Assembly: GCF_000160455.2 (NCBI RefSeq)
Contig: NZ_ACJX03000001.1
Span: 754,001 to 818,000, forward strand
Direction: 5' to 3'
From: Acetomicrobium hydrogeniformans ATCC BAA-1850
GTDB lineage: Bacteria; Synergistota; Synergistia; Synergistales; Acetomicrobiaceae
Length of the DNA: 64,000 nt
This document shows, piece by piece, positions 1 through 8,342 of this stretch. The translations under genes and the position numbers were made by a program. The notes beneath the pieces were generated by a model. The model was not told where the DNA came from, made no database searches, and was given only the letters and a program-made list of their open reading frames with translations. Numbering within the stretch: the stretch's first letter is position 1; every line of letters begins with the position of its first letter.

Positions 1-839
1 AGGCGGGATTAACAGTCACAAACTTGCGTGCGGCCCATTCTGCCTTCATCGCAAGTAGTCGGAAGAATCCTGACCAAGCCGCGTTAGAAATGCTTTTAGC
101 AAGACAGTGGTTGTGTAACATGCGGTTGACATAAATATCTTCAACGGCAATTATACCGAAGCAATTAACTATCTTACGTGAGTACTGATGAATGAAGTTT
201 TGTCGTTTCCAAGCAATACGTTCGTGTATCCTGGCAACAACCTTGCGCCGCTTCTTCCATTCACGTGTTCCTTTTTCAGCTTTAGATAACTTACGTTGCG
301 CTTTTACCCGATCTTGGTTCGACAGCGGTCTCTTTAGTTTCACACGTCAGATGAATGTATATATATCCCAAAAGGTCGCGTTTAACTGTCAAGGTCTTAA
401 TTTTTCCTTCAATATTGCGGGACTTGGAGTATTTGTATACGTTGCCCATAATTATAATCTTATTCCCTTCAAGCATTTTGTATCCGGTCTGCTTCAAAGT
501 GAAAGATTTGTACTTCCTGATCTTCTTGAAGGAAGGCGGTGCTGTTTTGATACCGCGCTTTTGGTTTTTGAAAAAAAGCTTGTAGTTCCTTTCAATCCTC
601 TGGGCAATATCCTGGATCGCCTGGGAACCTAACTGATTCCAAAAAGCAAACCTTCGGCGTTTCTTTAGTTCCGTTATATGTTTCATCAGTTTGTTGACGT
701 TCAAATGTTTTCCGTACAGGCGGTAGTATCTCCTATGCAGGGCTATAAGGTGGTTATATATCCGTCCAGCAACGTCTATCAGTCTATGAAGTTTTTTATT
801 CTTCTTTGAGCGATAGAGCTTGAAACGGTAGGTTTTCAT
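1..839 (-). pseudogene. tnpB: IS200/IS605-family TnpB, internally deleted and cut by the window edge
   Basis: The start (ATG at 839) and the first ~170 residues read as the N-terminal part of an OrfB/TnpB protein (MKTYRFKLYRSKKNKK..., then a segment with FTLKQTGYK). At about 291-305 the frame ends. The protein resumes in another frame at 1-290 with typical TnpB C-terminal features: a basic helix (KKRRKVVARIHERI), the RuvC-II segment reading IIAVEDIYVNRM, then LAKSISNAAW and KAEWAARKFV. The part that should lie between, including the RuvC-I aspartate motif (VGIDxG), is missing, so this is a deletion plus frameshift and not just a sequencing slip. The zinc-finger end lies outside the window. 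The start overlaps the tnpA stop by 4 nt (ATGA). An active RNA-guided nuclease is not expected from this copy. Confidence 0.85.
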
Positions 840-1270
840 TTGTTCTTCTGCTTCTTGATATACTTACGGATAGTCTCTTCGGATATATGGCCAACTGATT
901 CACAGTAGTATGATCTGGTCCACATAGACGGTAGCCTACTTTTCAGCGATGGGAACTCTTGTCTCAACATACGAGAAGTATAACCTTTCAACTGCTGTAC
1001 GATAAAATGGGGACTATTGGTAGGCGTTGTTTTCACGAACAGATGTACATGATCTGGCATGATCTCCATTTGGACAATCTCTACTTCAATCTCATGAGCC
1101 TTTTGTAGCAGCAGTTCTTCTAGCCGTTTTGCCACATCAATTACCAGTACTTTACGGCGGTATTTAGGACACCAGATAAGATGATAGCTAATATTGTATA
1201 CGGTTGTTGTTGATCGTTTCCATCTTTTCCCGTTTATGATTAAATTATAATATAGATATTTACAATACAT
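836..1270 (-). CDS. tnpA: IS200/IS605-family Y1 transposase TnpA
   Basis: A 144-aa HUH/Y1 single-strand transposase. It shows the N-terminal core YNISYHLIWCPKYRRKVL, the HUH metal site in PDHVHLFV, and the C-terminal helix SEETIRKYIKKQ carrying the catalytic tyrosine, with SYYCESVG before it. Length is normal for the family, and no key residue is missing. The predicted ATG at 1270 adds about 18 residues before the usual family start, so the exact start is uncertain. It sits immediately upstream of the broken tnpB with a 4-nt overlap, the standard IS605 arrangement. The enzyme could still mobilise this element or its relatives if the ends are intact, but I could not define both ends. Confidence 0.9.
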   Translation of the reverse strand: MYCKYLYYNLIINGKRWKRSTTTVYNISYHLIWCPKYRRKVLVIDVAKRLEELLLQKAHEIEVEIVQMEIMPDHVHLFVKTTPTNSPHFIVQQLKGYTSRMLRQEFPSLKSRLPSMWTRSYYCESVGHISEETIRKYIKKQKNK

Positions 1271-1307
1271 CTAATAAAAATAATATCGCCTTTCATCCCA
1301 CTTTTAA

Positions 1308-1424
1308 AAGCGAGCTTTCCCGGCGGTGGATCGTAAAAAGGACGAAAACACTATCGAAAAAACGGCAGAGCCCGGCAAGAAAAAAATAAAGAAAGACAAG
1401 GAAGGTAAGAAAAATGAACAGTAA
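1308..1424 (+). pseudogene. Lysine-rich tail of a gene truncated by the IS element
   Basis: An open frame without a convincing start runs from a stop at 1305 to TAA at 1422-1424. It encodes about 38 residues that are strongly charged (VDRKKDENTIEK, GKKKIKKDKEGKK). It overlaps the start of the next gene (ATG 1414) by 11 nt, as in translationally coupled pairs. It abuts the presumed outer end of the IS200/IS605 element at about 1280. I read it as the 3' end of a gene whose front was lost or displaced by the insertion. A short real gene starting at GTG 1326 cannot be excluded. Function unknown. Confidence 0.4.
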
Positions 1425-1818
1425 AAAATTCCCCGACAAAAGGATAGACAGAGAGATCACAGAGCAGTTGATAATTTATATCCTTGCAAATTATGAAGAA
1501 AAGACGCAGCTGACGGAAAAGGTCCTGCGCAACCTTGTCTACTACTGCGATCTCAACTACCATCGACTGTACGGTGAGACGATCACGAAATCATCAAGGT
1601 ATAAAAAAACGGAACGCAGGCTATTAAATCCGGAGCTTAGCTCAGTAATTCATGATCTCTTGAAAAATAAAATCATAAAAAGGATTTTTTGCACATCACC
1701 CGACGGTAAATTAAAGAGCTACTATGCATCGGCCTTTCCTTTCTGTCCTTCAGCTTTCACTGATGAGCAGAGACGGATCATTGACGAGACGATAAGACAG
1801 CATGTATCGTCAAGGTAA
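1414..1818 (+). CDS. Panacea/SocA-like (DUF4065-like) protein, putative antitoxin
   Basis: A 134-aa soluble protein. It has the layout of Panacea-domain antitoxins: an N-terminal helix (EQLIIYILANY), then KVLRNLVYYCDLNYHRLYG that resembles the family's K-LLYYADFYHYRLYG core, a basic link, a central helix (ELSSVIHDLLKNKII), and the tail AFTDEQRRIIDETI, which resembles the family's ls-xEexxid end. Panacea domains are known as antitoxin chaperones paired with diverse toxins. Here the upstream partner appears truncated and the next intact gene downstream is a nucleotidyltransferase 230 bp away. An RBS (GAAGGTAAG) precedes the ATG. The family match is by eye and moderate. Confidence 0.55.
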   Translation: MNSKKFPDKRIDREITEQLIIYILANYEEKTQLTEKVLRNLVYYCDLNYHRLYGETITKSSRYKKTERRLLNPELSSVIHDLLKNKIIKRIFCTSPDGKLKSYYASAFPFCPSAFTDEQRRIIDETIRQHVSSR

Positions 1819-2056
1819 TGAAAGTTGAAAGATGGATTGCTCATTCAGGTTATCTTTTCATATCTCTCGCAGCCCATCTAAGACGGCGCAGAAGGCATCA
1901 AACTTATTTAAGGCGTAGTTTAATACTTTTAAGAAAGAAAATGCAAAATAGGACGTCTAAAAGCAGGTCTTAAAATTCTCACGTTTCTTATCGTTTAGTC
2001 AGCGGGAAAGTATTCAGTATCCGACGGTTTGAATATGTTTTAATTTGGGTGAGATC

Positions 2057-2761
2057 ATGGAAAAATCAGAAAAATCATTTGAAAAGATATTGGAAGTACA
2101 ACAAAAAATTCAAAAGTTGTTTCCCGAATGCGTGCTTGTGGGCGGAAGCGCTGTAGCCATGAAGCGCAAACATCGCGTCTCTTTCGATGCGGATAACGTC
2201 ATGGAAGAATTGAAACAGAATTTCGAAAAAATACTTGAAAAACTCGAGTCCTTATCGGGGTGGAAGACAAAGCGTTTGCGTCCGCCGGTGTTGATATTGG
2301 GGCGATTTGAAGGTATAGACGTAGGCATCAGACAGTTGATAAGAAAAAAACCACTGGAAATCGAGATCATAAATGGTATCAAGATACCGACCGACAAGGA
2401 GCTTCTTCGCATAAAAGCTTGGCTTATCGTGACAAGGAATGCCGTCCGCGATTACGTCGACTTTGTCGCCCTTTGTGATGGAATGTCAAAAGAAGACATG
2501 CTCGATGCCATGGATAGCTTTGATGAATGCTATCCGCAGCCTGAAAATTGCGAAAAAACGTCTTTTCAGTTGATAAGAATGCTTGCTTTGGCTAAGCCTT
2601 ATGACCTAACCGACATAAATCTCAATATATACAAAGGCATTGTCAGTCCCTATAATTCATGGCAATATATTAAAGAAAGATGTAAGCAAATTTCTGATCT
2701 TCTTTTCGACAGATTGTTTCTTGAAAAGGGTGATGCAAATGATCCATCGCCATATAGATGA
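2057..2761 (+). CDS. AbiEii-like nucleotidyltransferase fold protein
   Basis: A 234-aa protein with a nucleotidyltransferase signature: LVGGSAVAMKRKHRVSFDAD gives the G-G-S motif and the spaced D-x-D of the polymerase-beta fold, and a later block (RIKAWLIVTRNAVRDYVDFVAL) matches the helical segment of AbiEii/DUF1814 proteins. Proteins of this family are the toxin half of AbiE-type abortive-infection systems, but many homologues are uncharacterised. The start at ATG 2057 is chosen because GGTGAG lies just upstream; a TTG at 2045 is less likely. It overlaps the next small gene, so the two probably act together. No AbiEi-type winged-helix antitoxin is visible upstream. Confidence 0.65.
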   Translation: MEKSEKSFEKILEVQQKIQKLFPECVLVGGSAVAMKRKHRVSFDADNVMEELKQNFEKILEKLESLSGWKTKRLRPPVLILGRFEGIDVGIRQLIRKKPLEIEIINGIKIPTDKELLRIKAWLIVTRNAVRDYVDFVALCDGMSKEDMLDAMDSFDECYPQPENCEKTSFQLIRMLALAKPYDLTDINLNIYKGIVSPYNSWQYIKERCKQISDLLFDRLFLEKGDANDPSPYR

Positions 2762-3008
2762 CGAACTGGACTTGTCCGTCCCTGCAATAGAAGACGTCAT
2801 CCTGCGGGGAAGTTTTGAAGATCAGCGCAGGCTTGCCCGTCGTATTGCATGCGATCCCTTTGGCGAAACGGCACAGGCTCTCGAACGCATTCTGAAAGCC
2901 ATTCCGGAAGAGCTCGGAAGCTACGGCATCGTCTGGGCAAGATTTCTTGAAAGAACAAGAGCAAGAGATAAAAACAAGAAATATAAGGAAACGTCGAAGA
3001 TATCTTAA
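2733..3008 (+). CDS. Small hypothetical partner of the nucleotidyltransferase
   Basis: About 91 residues from ATG 2733, overlapping the 3' end of the nucleotidyltransferase gene by 29 nt and preceded by GAAAAGGG inside that gene. The sequence is hydrophilic, opens with a run of acidic residues (HIDDELDLS), and ends in a basic tail (RTRARDKNKKYKE). I do not recognise the family. The overlap suggests translational coupling and a role with the nucleotidyltransferase, perhaps as its antidote or substrate-binding partner. That role is inference only. GTG 2730 and ATG 2739 are alternative starts. Confidence 0.6.
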   Translation: MQMIHRHIDDELDLSVPAIEDVILRGSFEDQRRLARRIACDPFGETAQALERILKAIPEELGSYGIVWARFLERTRARDKNKKYKETSKIS

Positions 3009-3819
3009 ACGAACTACCTTCCTGCAAAAGCCGGTAATGTAGGAATTTATGAAGAAATTGCTTCTTGCGACTTGTTAACTTTATTGACCAGGTTTATAAA
3101 TGTATACAATAAATATTTGTCGAGTGCGAAGTTGGAGCGGCCACCCTTCCTCTTCGTCAATATATTCTTCCCTATGTTTCGGACATCCCATCCTGTTTGA
3201 ATATTTTAAAAACCCGCGTGGTTATGGGCTTCTCTTATTTTGGTGAAAAAGGCTTGAAAATACGATAACCGTGTGTATCCTTTTGTATTTTAACGCACTA
3301 GGAATACCCCCCTTTTTTAAAATCTAAACGCATTGGTGGGATGTTTATACCTTTTGAGAAAAGTACATGCCTTACAGGGCGTCTTAGAGCCGGATGATTC
3401 TTTTGTTTTAAATAGAATTTAAGAATTTGATTGTCTGTTCGAGTCCATATATCCTTTTCGTCAAGGACTGTAACAACAGGCAAAAGACGCTGATGGGGTT
3501 TTCAGTCTATATTCTGTGGCACCTATCTTCAGCCTGCACGGTGTCAATGTGTGTCCACGTAACCTTGGTAAGTACGACGTTTGTGGAAGATGTAAAGTCT
3601 ATCCCCACTTCCGCAATTTTATGTTTTTAAATTAAAAGTTAGGATCATGATCCGTCGCAGGAAGCCCATGAGTTTAGGCGTGGGTAACTGATGACATTTA
3701 ACAGCCGAGTTTCCGTATCATATTTTTCGGGCCGACCCCGTCAGGATTTTTGTAAAATGACTGATAATGTCAAACGTTTTTGGGACGGCGTTGCTGTACC
3801 GGTTACGTAATTCGTAAAT
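3009..3819. other. Non-coding, decayed stretch
   Basis: About 800 bp without a supported gene. Short open frames at 3298-3483 (minus) and 3427-3630 (plus) overlap on opposite strands and show no recognisable domain or good start context. The only structured signal is an IS200/IS605-type end hairpin near 3665. The AT-rich 5' part (3060-3300) shows nothing I can name. Confidence 0.5.
3665..3684 (+). repeat. Probable IS200/IS605-type end hairpin (solo remnant)
   Basis: CCCATG pairs with CGTGGG around an 8-nt loop, inside GAAGCCCATGAGTTTAGGCG followed by TGGGTAACTGATGACA. This layout is typical of the subterminal hairpin that TnpA recognises at IS200/IS605 ends. No transposase gene is attached to it here, so it is read as a leftover end. 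Confidence 0.45.
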
Positions 3820-4743
3820 CTATCTCTCGTCTTTCAGCCAACCGTCTTCCAGTTCAATTCTTTCCCTAGTTCTTTTATTATCTAACATAAATTTCAACTT
3901 CGAGTCTAATTCATTTACAGCTGTATCTATTATGGACTTATCGTAGATATTATCTGATGTTTTCTCTTTGGATTTATAACAAGAGACACCAAAAGATAGA
4001 TAGGGTTTTATTTTTGTGTAGCTTTCTTTATCAATATAGATTTTGGCTTTATTATCACATGTCACTATAAAGAAAGGTTTAGCTTTAAATCTCTCGGTTA
4101 TTTTCATTATTGCATGGAGCCACAAATCATGACAAGAAGGTAAAAAAACTCCATTGCCAGCCAGCCCACACTTCTCGTTGAAATAATATATCCACCAGTT
4201 TTTGGCTGCCGAGCTTTCTGCATCGATGCCTACATACTCGTTCAGGTCTGCTTTGACATTTACCTTTTGAAAAAGAGCTGCACGATTGGATATCAGTGTG
4301 GTTATGTTTATCCGCCTGTTCGTACGATACAACGTTATTCCTTCCCCCACGCCAAACGAATGCGGTAGTCTACCCTTTGGCTTCCACGGCAACCTGCTGA
4401 TCGGTAAAATTCCGGCGGGTAGTCCTGCGTAACGTACTTTTTTATGCCAAGGTAACAAATTCAGACAACTGCCAACGATGTCGTTAATTCCGGGCTCGAT
4501 AGAGACTAGAGAGAATAGCGGCAGGGTACTGACAAAGTTTCCGTCCTTTCCGTTTTTTAGTTGGTTATAAACTTCGTTGTACCATGCTGTTAGTGCTGTG
4601 ATAAGATATGCATCCGCATTTAAGCTATATTTAAATAGGTTATAGGCAGCTGAAAATATTTCGTCGGATTCCTGTTCAGTTATATCTCCGACGCCGTGCA
4701 GTTTTCCGATAGAGTTCCTTATTATTGTCTGTAATCCGCCCAT
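3820..4743 (-). CDS. Hypothetical protein
   Basis: A 307-aa soluble protein, which I do not recognise. It has no signal peptide or membrane segment. Features are a tryptophan/proline-rich central part (LNLLPWHKKVRYAGLPAGILP, SRLPWKPKGRLPHSFG), a segment NEYVGIDAESSAAKNWWIYYF, and a charged C-terminal helix (KLKFMLDNKRTRERIELE). Codon use is AT-richer than in the core genes to the right, in keeping with the accessory region. It lies 50 bp downstream of, and on the same strand as, a predicted membrane protein, so the two are probably co-transcribed. The pair could be a membrane sensor/effector set, but nothing in the sequence proves that. Confidence 0.65.
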   Translation of the reverse strand: MGGLQTIIRNSIGKLHGVGDITEQESDEIFSAAYNLFKYSLNADAYLITALTAWYNEVYNQLKNGKDGNFVSTLPLFSLVSIEPGINDIVGSCLNLLPWHKKVRYAGLPAGILPISRLPWKPKGRLPHSFGVGEGITLYRTNRRINITTLISNRAALFQKVNVKADLNEYVGIDAESSAAKNWWIYYFNEKCGLAGNGVFLPSCHDLWLHAIMKITERFKAKPFFIVTCDNKAKIYIDKESYTKIKPYLSFGVSCYKSKEKTSDNIYDKSIIDTAVNELDSKLKFMLDNKRTRERIELEDGWLKDER

Positions 4744-4791
4744 CCTGCCGTCATCCCCGACGTATTTTCTCTAATGGTTCTTAAAATATTA

Positions 4792-5469
4792 TCATCGATT
4801 CGGTTTTAAAGATTTTACTGCCTTGGCTAACTCATTGATTTGCTTGGGTAAATTTTGTAATTCATACATCGTTCTTGTTTCTTCAGTGTCGTAAAATAAT
4901 CCGAAGCGAAGGTGTGTTATATCGAGCAAAAATGGTATTCTATGTTTCTGCCCCCGTGAATCTTTAAAGTTTACATACCCCTTCCATTCGCTTCCTTCGG
5001 CTTTTGCTTGTTTGGAAACATCATTTGCTGTTCCCAATAGCTGTGATACGCTCTCATATGGCAAGAGCACCGCTATAGCATTGTCTTTTCCATTTGCTAG
5101 CAGGGGGATGTCACTGTCGTTGCCTACGGTTCTTTTCGGAATAGAATTTCCAGTCCATTCCAGATAGATATCATGTGCGGCGGTTCCGCCTACATTTCGA
5201 ATTCTAAGCTGGGATAAACTATACCTGCTGGTAGAGTCAATGTAGGGATATGGATATGGTCTCAGCCTTTCTTCGGTCAATTCCGTGGAACGCAGAGCTG
5301 TAAAAGCCGAAATGACCCCCGTAATTACTGCGGCGGAGCCGGCAAAGACATTAACAAACCCGATATTTTTTTCAACAAAAGCTTCCCAAATTGCCCAAAG
5401 AGCCGTTATTCCTGCGGCAATAGCCAGTGCCCACGACATACTTCTTATTAATACTCTATATCTTGACAT
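4792..5469 (-). CDS. Hypothetical two-helix membrane protein
   Basis: About 225 residues. Two N-terminal membrane helices (MSWALAIAAGITALWAIWEAF and NVFAGSAAVITGVISAF) form a hairpin, followed by a soluble domain of about 150 residues with a beta-rich stretch (LRIRNVGGTAAHDIYLEWTG) like those seen in membrane-anchored sensor or immunity-type proteins. Three starts are clustered (GTG 5478, ATG 5475, ATG 5469). ATG 5469 is preferred because AAAAGG lies about 8 nt upstream. Probably the first gene of a pair with the hypothetical gene at 3820-4743. Family not recognised. Confidence 0.65.
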   Translation of the reverse strand: MSRYRVLIRSMSWALAIAAGITALWAIWEAFVEKNIGFVNVFAGSAAVITGVISAFTALRSTELTEERLRPYPYPYIDSTSRYSLSQLRIRNVGGTAAHDIYLEWTGNSIPKRTVGNDSDIPLLANGKDNAIAVLLPYESVSQLLGTANDVSKQAKAEGSEWKGYVNFKDSRGQKHRIPFLLDITHLRFGLFYDTEETRTMYELQNLPKQINELAKAVKSLKPNR

Positions 5470-5715
5470 TGTCATCACCTTTTCTCATAGTCCGCTAATA
5501 TGATTCGCAATTAGCCAATCGCACATACTGCCAATGTAAAGTTTCTTAAGGTGCACAGCTTTCTATATAAATGACAGCTTTATTTTACAGGAAACTCGGC
5601 TTTATGTGTTTTTCAAATGCAAGTAAAGTAACGTTATCTCGCGTTTTACGGAGGTGTTTTACGTGGAGGTCTTAGCTGTCAGAGGCGCGGACGGCGGCGC
5701 TCAAATCGTTGCCAT

Positions 5716-6397
5716 ATGACTGCACGAGAAGTCGGACAACACAAAAAGGCGTACGCGCGCGATGTGGGAAAGTTTACAGCCTTTGTCGGCAAGCCGTTGG
5801 GCGACGTCCAGATGTTTTCGGACTCGCTCGACGCCCGCGCTCAAGCCACGAAGGCGCGCGCCGTGGCCGCCGTCAAGTCCCTTTTCGCCTTCGGCCGCCG
5901 CATAGGGTACCTGCGCTTTGACGTGACGACCCCGATCAAGCTCCCCAAACTCAAAAACACGCTCTCAGAGCGCATCCTGACCGAGGGCGACGTGCACCGC
6001 GTGATCGCCCTCGAGGAGAACGCGCGGAACAGGACCCTGATCAAACTGCTTTACGTGGCGGGCCTCAGGGTGTCCAAGGCGTGCTCGCTGCGTGCGCTGG
6101 ACGTGCAGCCCGCGAGCGACGGCGGCTACGTCTACGTAACCATTTACGGCAAGGGCGAAAAGACGCGCACGATCCTTTTGGACCAGGGCATCTACGACGA
6201 GCTTTTATCCATCCGCGGTGGAGGCCCCGTGTCCCTGCACTGGTTCAGACACGTCCACGCCTCGCACGCGCTCGACCGCGGGTGCCCGATCCAACCTCGT
6301 GCAGGTCACGTTGGGCCACGCGTCCGTGGCCACGACGGGCCACTACCTGCACGCCAGGCCTAACGACAGCTCCGCTAGGTACCTGTGCAGCCCGTGA
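5716..6397 (+). pseudogene. Tyrosine recombinase (XerC/D-like), broken
   Basis: The reading frame from ATG 5716 matches a tyrosine recombinase: SAM-like N-terminal helices (RDVGKFTAFVGKPL), the first catalytic Arg in LLYVAGLRVSKACSLRAL, the beta-hairpin Lys in GKGEKTRTI, then HWFRHVHASHALDRG with the H-x-x-R box. About 45 residues that normally lie between the beta hairpin and that box are missing. Near 6288 the frame shifts and the end continues as NLVQVTLGHASVATTGHYLH, carrying the final His and the nucleophile Tyr, to TGA at 6397. So the catalytic residues survive but the gene is deleted and frameshifted. The patch is markedly GC-richer than its surroundings, a sign of transfer. Confidence 0.8.
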
Positions 6398-6446
6398 GAG
6401 AAAGGACCTTAAAAGCCCGCGCGGCCGAAAGGCGGGCCAGCCTCGG

Positions 6447-6866
6447 CTAATACGGATCGTCGAGTATGATCCAGTACTCCTCGCTCAGCGCCTCCTCGGC
6501 CTCCGGGCTCGCGGCCGAGGCTTCTTCTGGCGCGGAGCACAGGAGGTCTGAAATTACCTCGTCTTCAGCCCCATCACCCAGGGTCAGTCTCGTCTGGGTT
6601 ACCGCCTCGACGGACGTTTCGACCACCCGCCACTTCCCGTTGAAGAGGGACAGGGCCGTACCGGGAGGGAGGGCGTCGGGCGTCTCGTAGGGCAGGGCCG
6701 CCAGCCTTTCAAAGCCGGTCGTCTCGAGCGCCTTTTCCCTGAAGTAAGGGAGGCTCAAAGTGGACCTTTCAAACGTCACGGCGTCGCTTTGGGCGACGGG
6801 CTTGACGGAAGCACACACAACGTTGAGCTCAAGGCCACTTACGACGTCCTTTAGCGCGGTCATCAC
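6447..6866 (-). CDS. Hypothetical protein in the GC-rich patch
   Basis: A 139-aa protein convergent with the broken recombinase. The ORF is clean and GC-rich, with a long acidic C-terminal tail (SAPEEASAASPEAEEALSEE, then WIILDDPY) and a beta-rich middle (TALSLFNGKWRVVETSVEAV). No signal peptide or membrane helix. It is probably cargo of the element that carried the recombinase, possibly of phage origin, but I recognise no family. Two ATGs (6866, 6863) are adjacent. Codon use resembles the recombinase and not the flanking AT-richer genes. Confidence 0.55.
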   Translation of the reverse strand: MMTALKDVVSGLELNVVCASVKPVAQSDAVTFERSTLSLPYFREKALETTGFERLAALPYETPDALPPGTALSLFNGKWRVVETSVEAVTQTRLTLGDGAEDEVISDLLCSAPEEASAASPEAEEALSEEYWIILDDPY

Positions 6867-7082
6867 TCAACATGGACCGTGGCATAACCTTGAGAGACGT
6901 CGAATTTGCCACATTGGAGTGGGTGAACTCATTTTAATAACAGCAGGCTCCTTAAAGCTATAGGAAACATTCTGCACCTCAAGCTTTGAGGAAAAGTATT
7001 ACAATCTCCAGGAGACCCCAGCCGTTATGGCTAGACTCAAATAAAAAAGTCTCCGGGAAAGCTGGGGCGGTTCAATCAGTTA

Positions 7083-7341
7083 GGCAAAAGAAGGAAGGAG
7101 ATTAAGACCGGCATTCAAGCTTTAGAGGGGATGGTCTTAGGAAATAGAAAGGGAATCTATTGCTCAAGAATTAGTGATGCTTGCCTTGAATAAATTTACG
7201 GATATCTGGGACTATATCCAACCCAATCAACAGAAGGAACTGTTGAGCCTCGTCCTCCATAAGGCTGCCCTTGCCCCGGACAGCATAAAGATAGCTCTTA
7301 TACGGGCGACCCCCCGAAATAGGGCTTTTTTCTTTATGTGA
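7083..7341 (+). pseudogene. C-terminal remnant of a large serine recombinase/resolvase
   Basis: Two frames joined by a shift near 7140 read KEIKTGIQALEGMVLGN and then SIAQELVMLALNKFTDIWDY followed by IQPNQQKELLSLVLHKAA and ALAPDSIKIALIRATP up to TGA at 7341. The F-x-DIWDxxxPxxQKxLLxLvL pattern is typical of the C-terminal coiled region of resolvase-type integrases. No catalytic domain is present in the window, so only the tail remains. It lies next to the broken tyrosine recombinase, so this 2-kb stretch is a graveyard of integration functions. Confidence 0.6.
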
Positions 7342-7372
7342 ATCTGAGATACGCTCTCAGACACCAATCTGG

Positions 7373-8227
7373 CTAGCCGATCGTTTGAGCGACCTTTAAA
7401 CTTTCATCGAGCTGTCCCGCCCTTGCCATCGCCTCAGCAATCCTCAAAAGTGCTATCACTAGACCATCTTCACCAGGTTGAGGCGTTTGGATGGCCTCTT
7501 TATAGGTTTTGTACAATTCGGCTTGGGTAGTGACAAGCGCAAAGGGCGCAAAGGAATTCCCTGATAAGGGGTTACACCTCTGCCTTGGTCCCCTTTAAAA
7601 ACTCCTTTGCGACGTTAGAAGGAATGGCTATGCTTACGACCTGCCCTCTCTCTAAGAGGCAAAAGGAGGCGATACCTATGATCTCTGCCTTCTTGTTAAA
7701 ACCCGGCGCACCGATGCTTTTTTGGTAACGGGTGTAGTGATTTGTAACGCTTTAAGCCCGCCCTTTAACTCTCGAAAGGCGCTTACAACTCCAGTGCTTA
7801 TCTGGCCTGCCGCAGACGGCATCGAAGAGATGACGCAAATTGCCTCTCTCAACTTGACCTTATCGGAATCGCCAAGGGATATAAAGGGCAAATTGTTCCC
7901 CTCTGCCTGAAGTATTATCAAACCCTTGTCGGCATCGGCTGCAATAAAACCTTTAACAGTCAAAAAGGAACTGTCGCTGCGTCGTACCAGCAGATCCCTT
8001 TTGTCGATGATAACTTTAAAGCTGGTAACTACCTTGCCGTCTCCACTTATGATGAAACCTGAGCTTAGGGGCGTGGTTTCTCCCCCCTCTTCACCTGCGG
8101 ACATGACAGGTACGATCGCAAACAACCCCTTATCCGTAAGGATCTGATCAATCCGTTATCTCCTGTGCTGCTGACGCACCGGCAAAGATTGCTACAATTA
8201 AAACCCCAAGGCCATCAATCGCTTCAT
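7373..8227 (-). pseudogene. Secreted HtrA/S1C-like protein, frameshifted and lacking the catalytic triad
   Basis: A GAGGAGG RBS and ATG at 8227 begin a signal peptide that becomes readable only after a frameshift (LGVLIVAIFAGASAAQE). Another shift leads into the main block (8125-7676): SSGFIISGDGKVVTSFKVI, LIILQAEGNNLPFISLGDSD, then ICVISSMPSAAGQISTGVVS. This is the trypsin-like S1C/HtrA fold. A third shift continues as IGAPGFNKKAEIIGIASF and IAIPSNVAKEFLKGTKAEV. The catalytic His position holds Lys (TSFKVI instead of TNxHVI), the Asp region reads DKGLII instead of DLAIL, and the Ser loop is IGAPG instead of SGGP. A further in-frame tail at 7373-7570 (FALVTTQAELYKTYKEA, LLRIAEAMARAGQLDESLK) may be its helical C-terminal end. 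It lies downstream of the sensor kinase on the same strand. Confidence 0.7.
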
Positions 8228-8342
8228 ATAAACGCCTCCTCGATCCTATTTAAGGTCTAAATTCTTTCTATTGAAAAACTCGGATCTTGGTCTTTATCTT
8301 CGCGCCTTGACATCACATTAAGAAAAACAATGTTAGTGCCAA

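Noticed and set aside
3425-3450. tRNA-like GTTCGAGTC sequence
   Set aside because: No acceptor stem or anticodon arm can be formed around it.
3298-3483. A 61-aa open frame on the minus strand
   Set aside because: No RBS, no recognisable domain, overlapped by another weak frame on the opposite strand.
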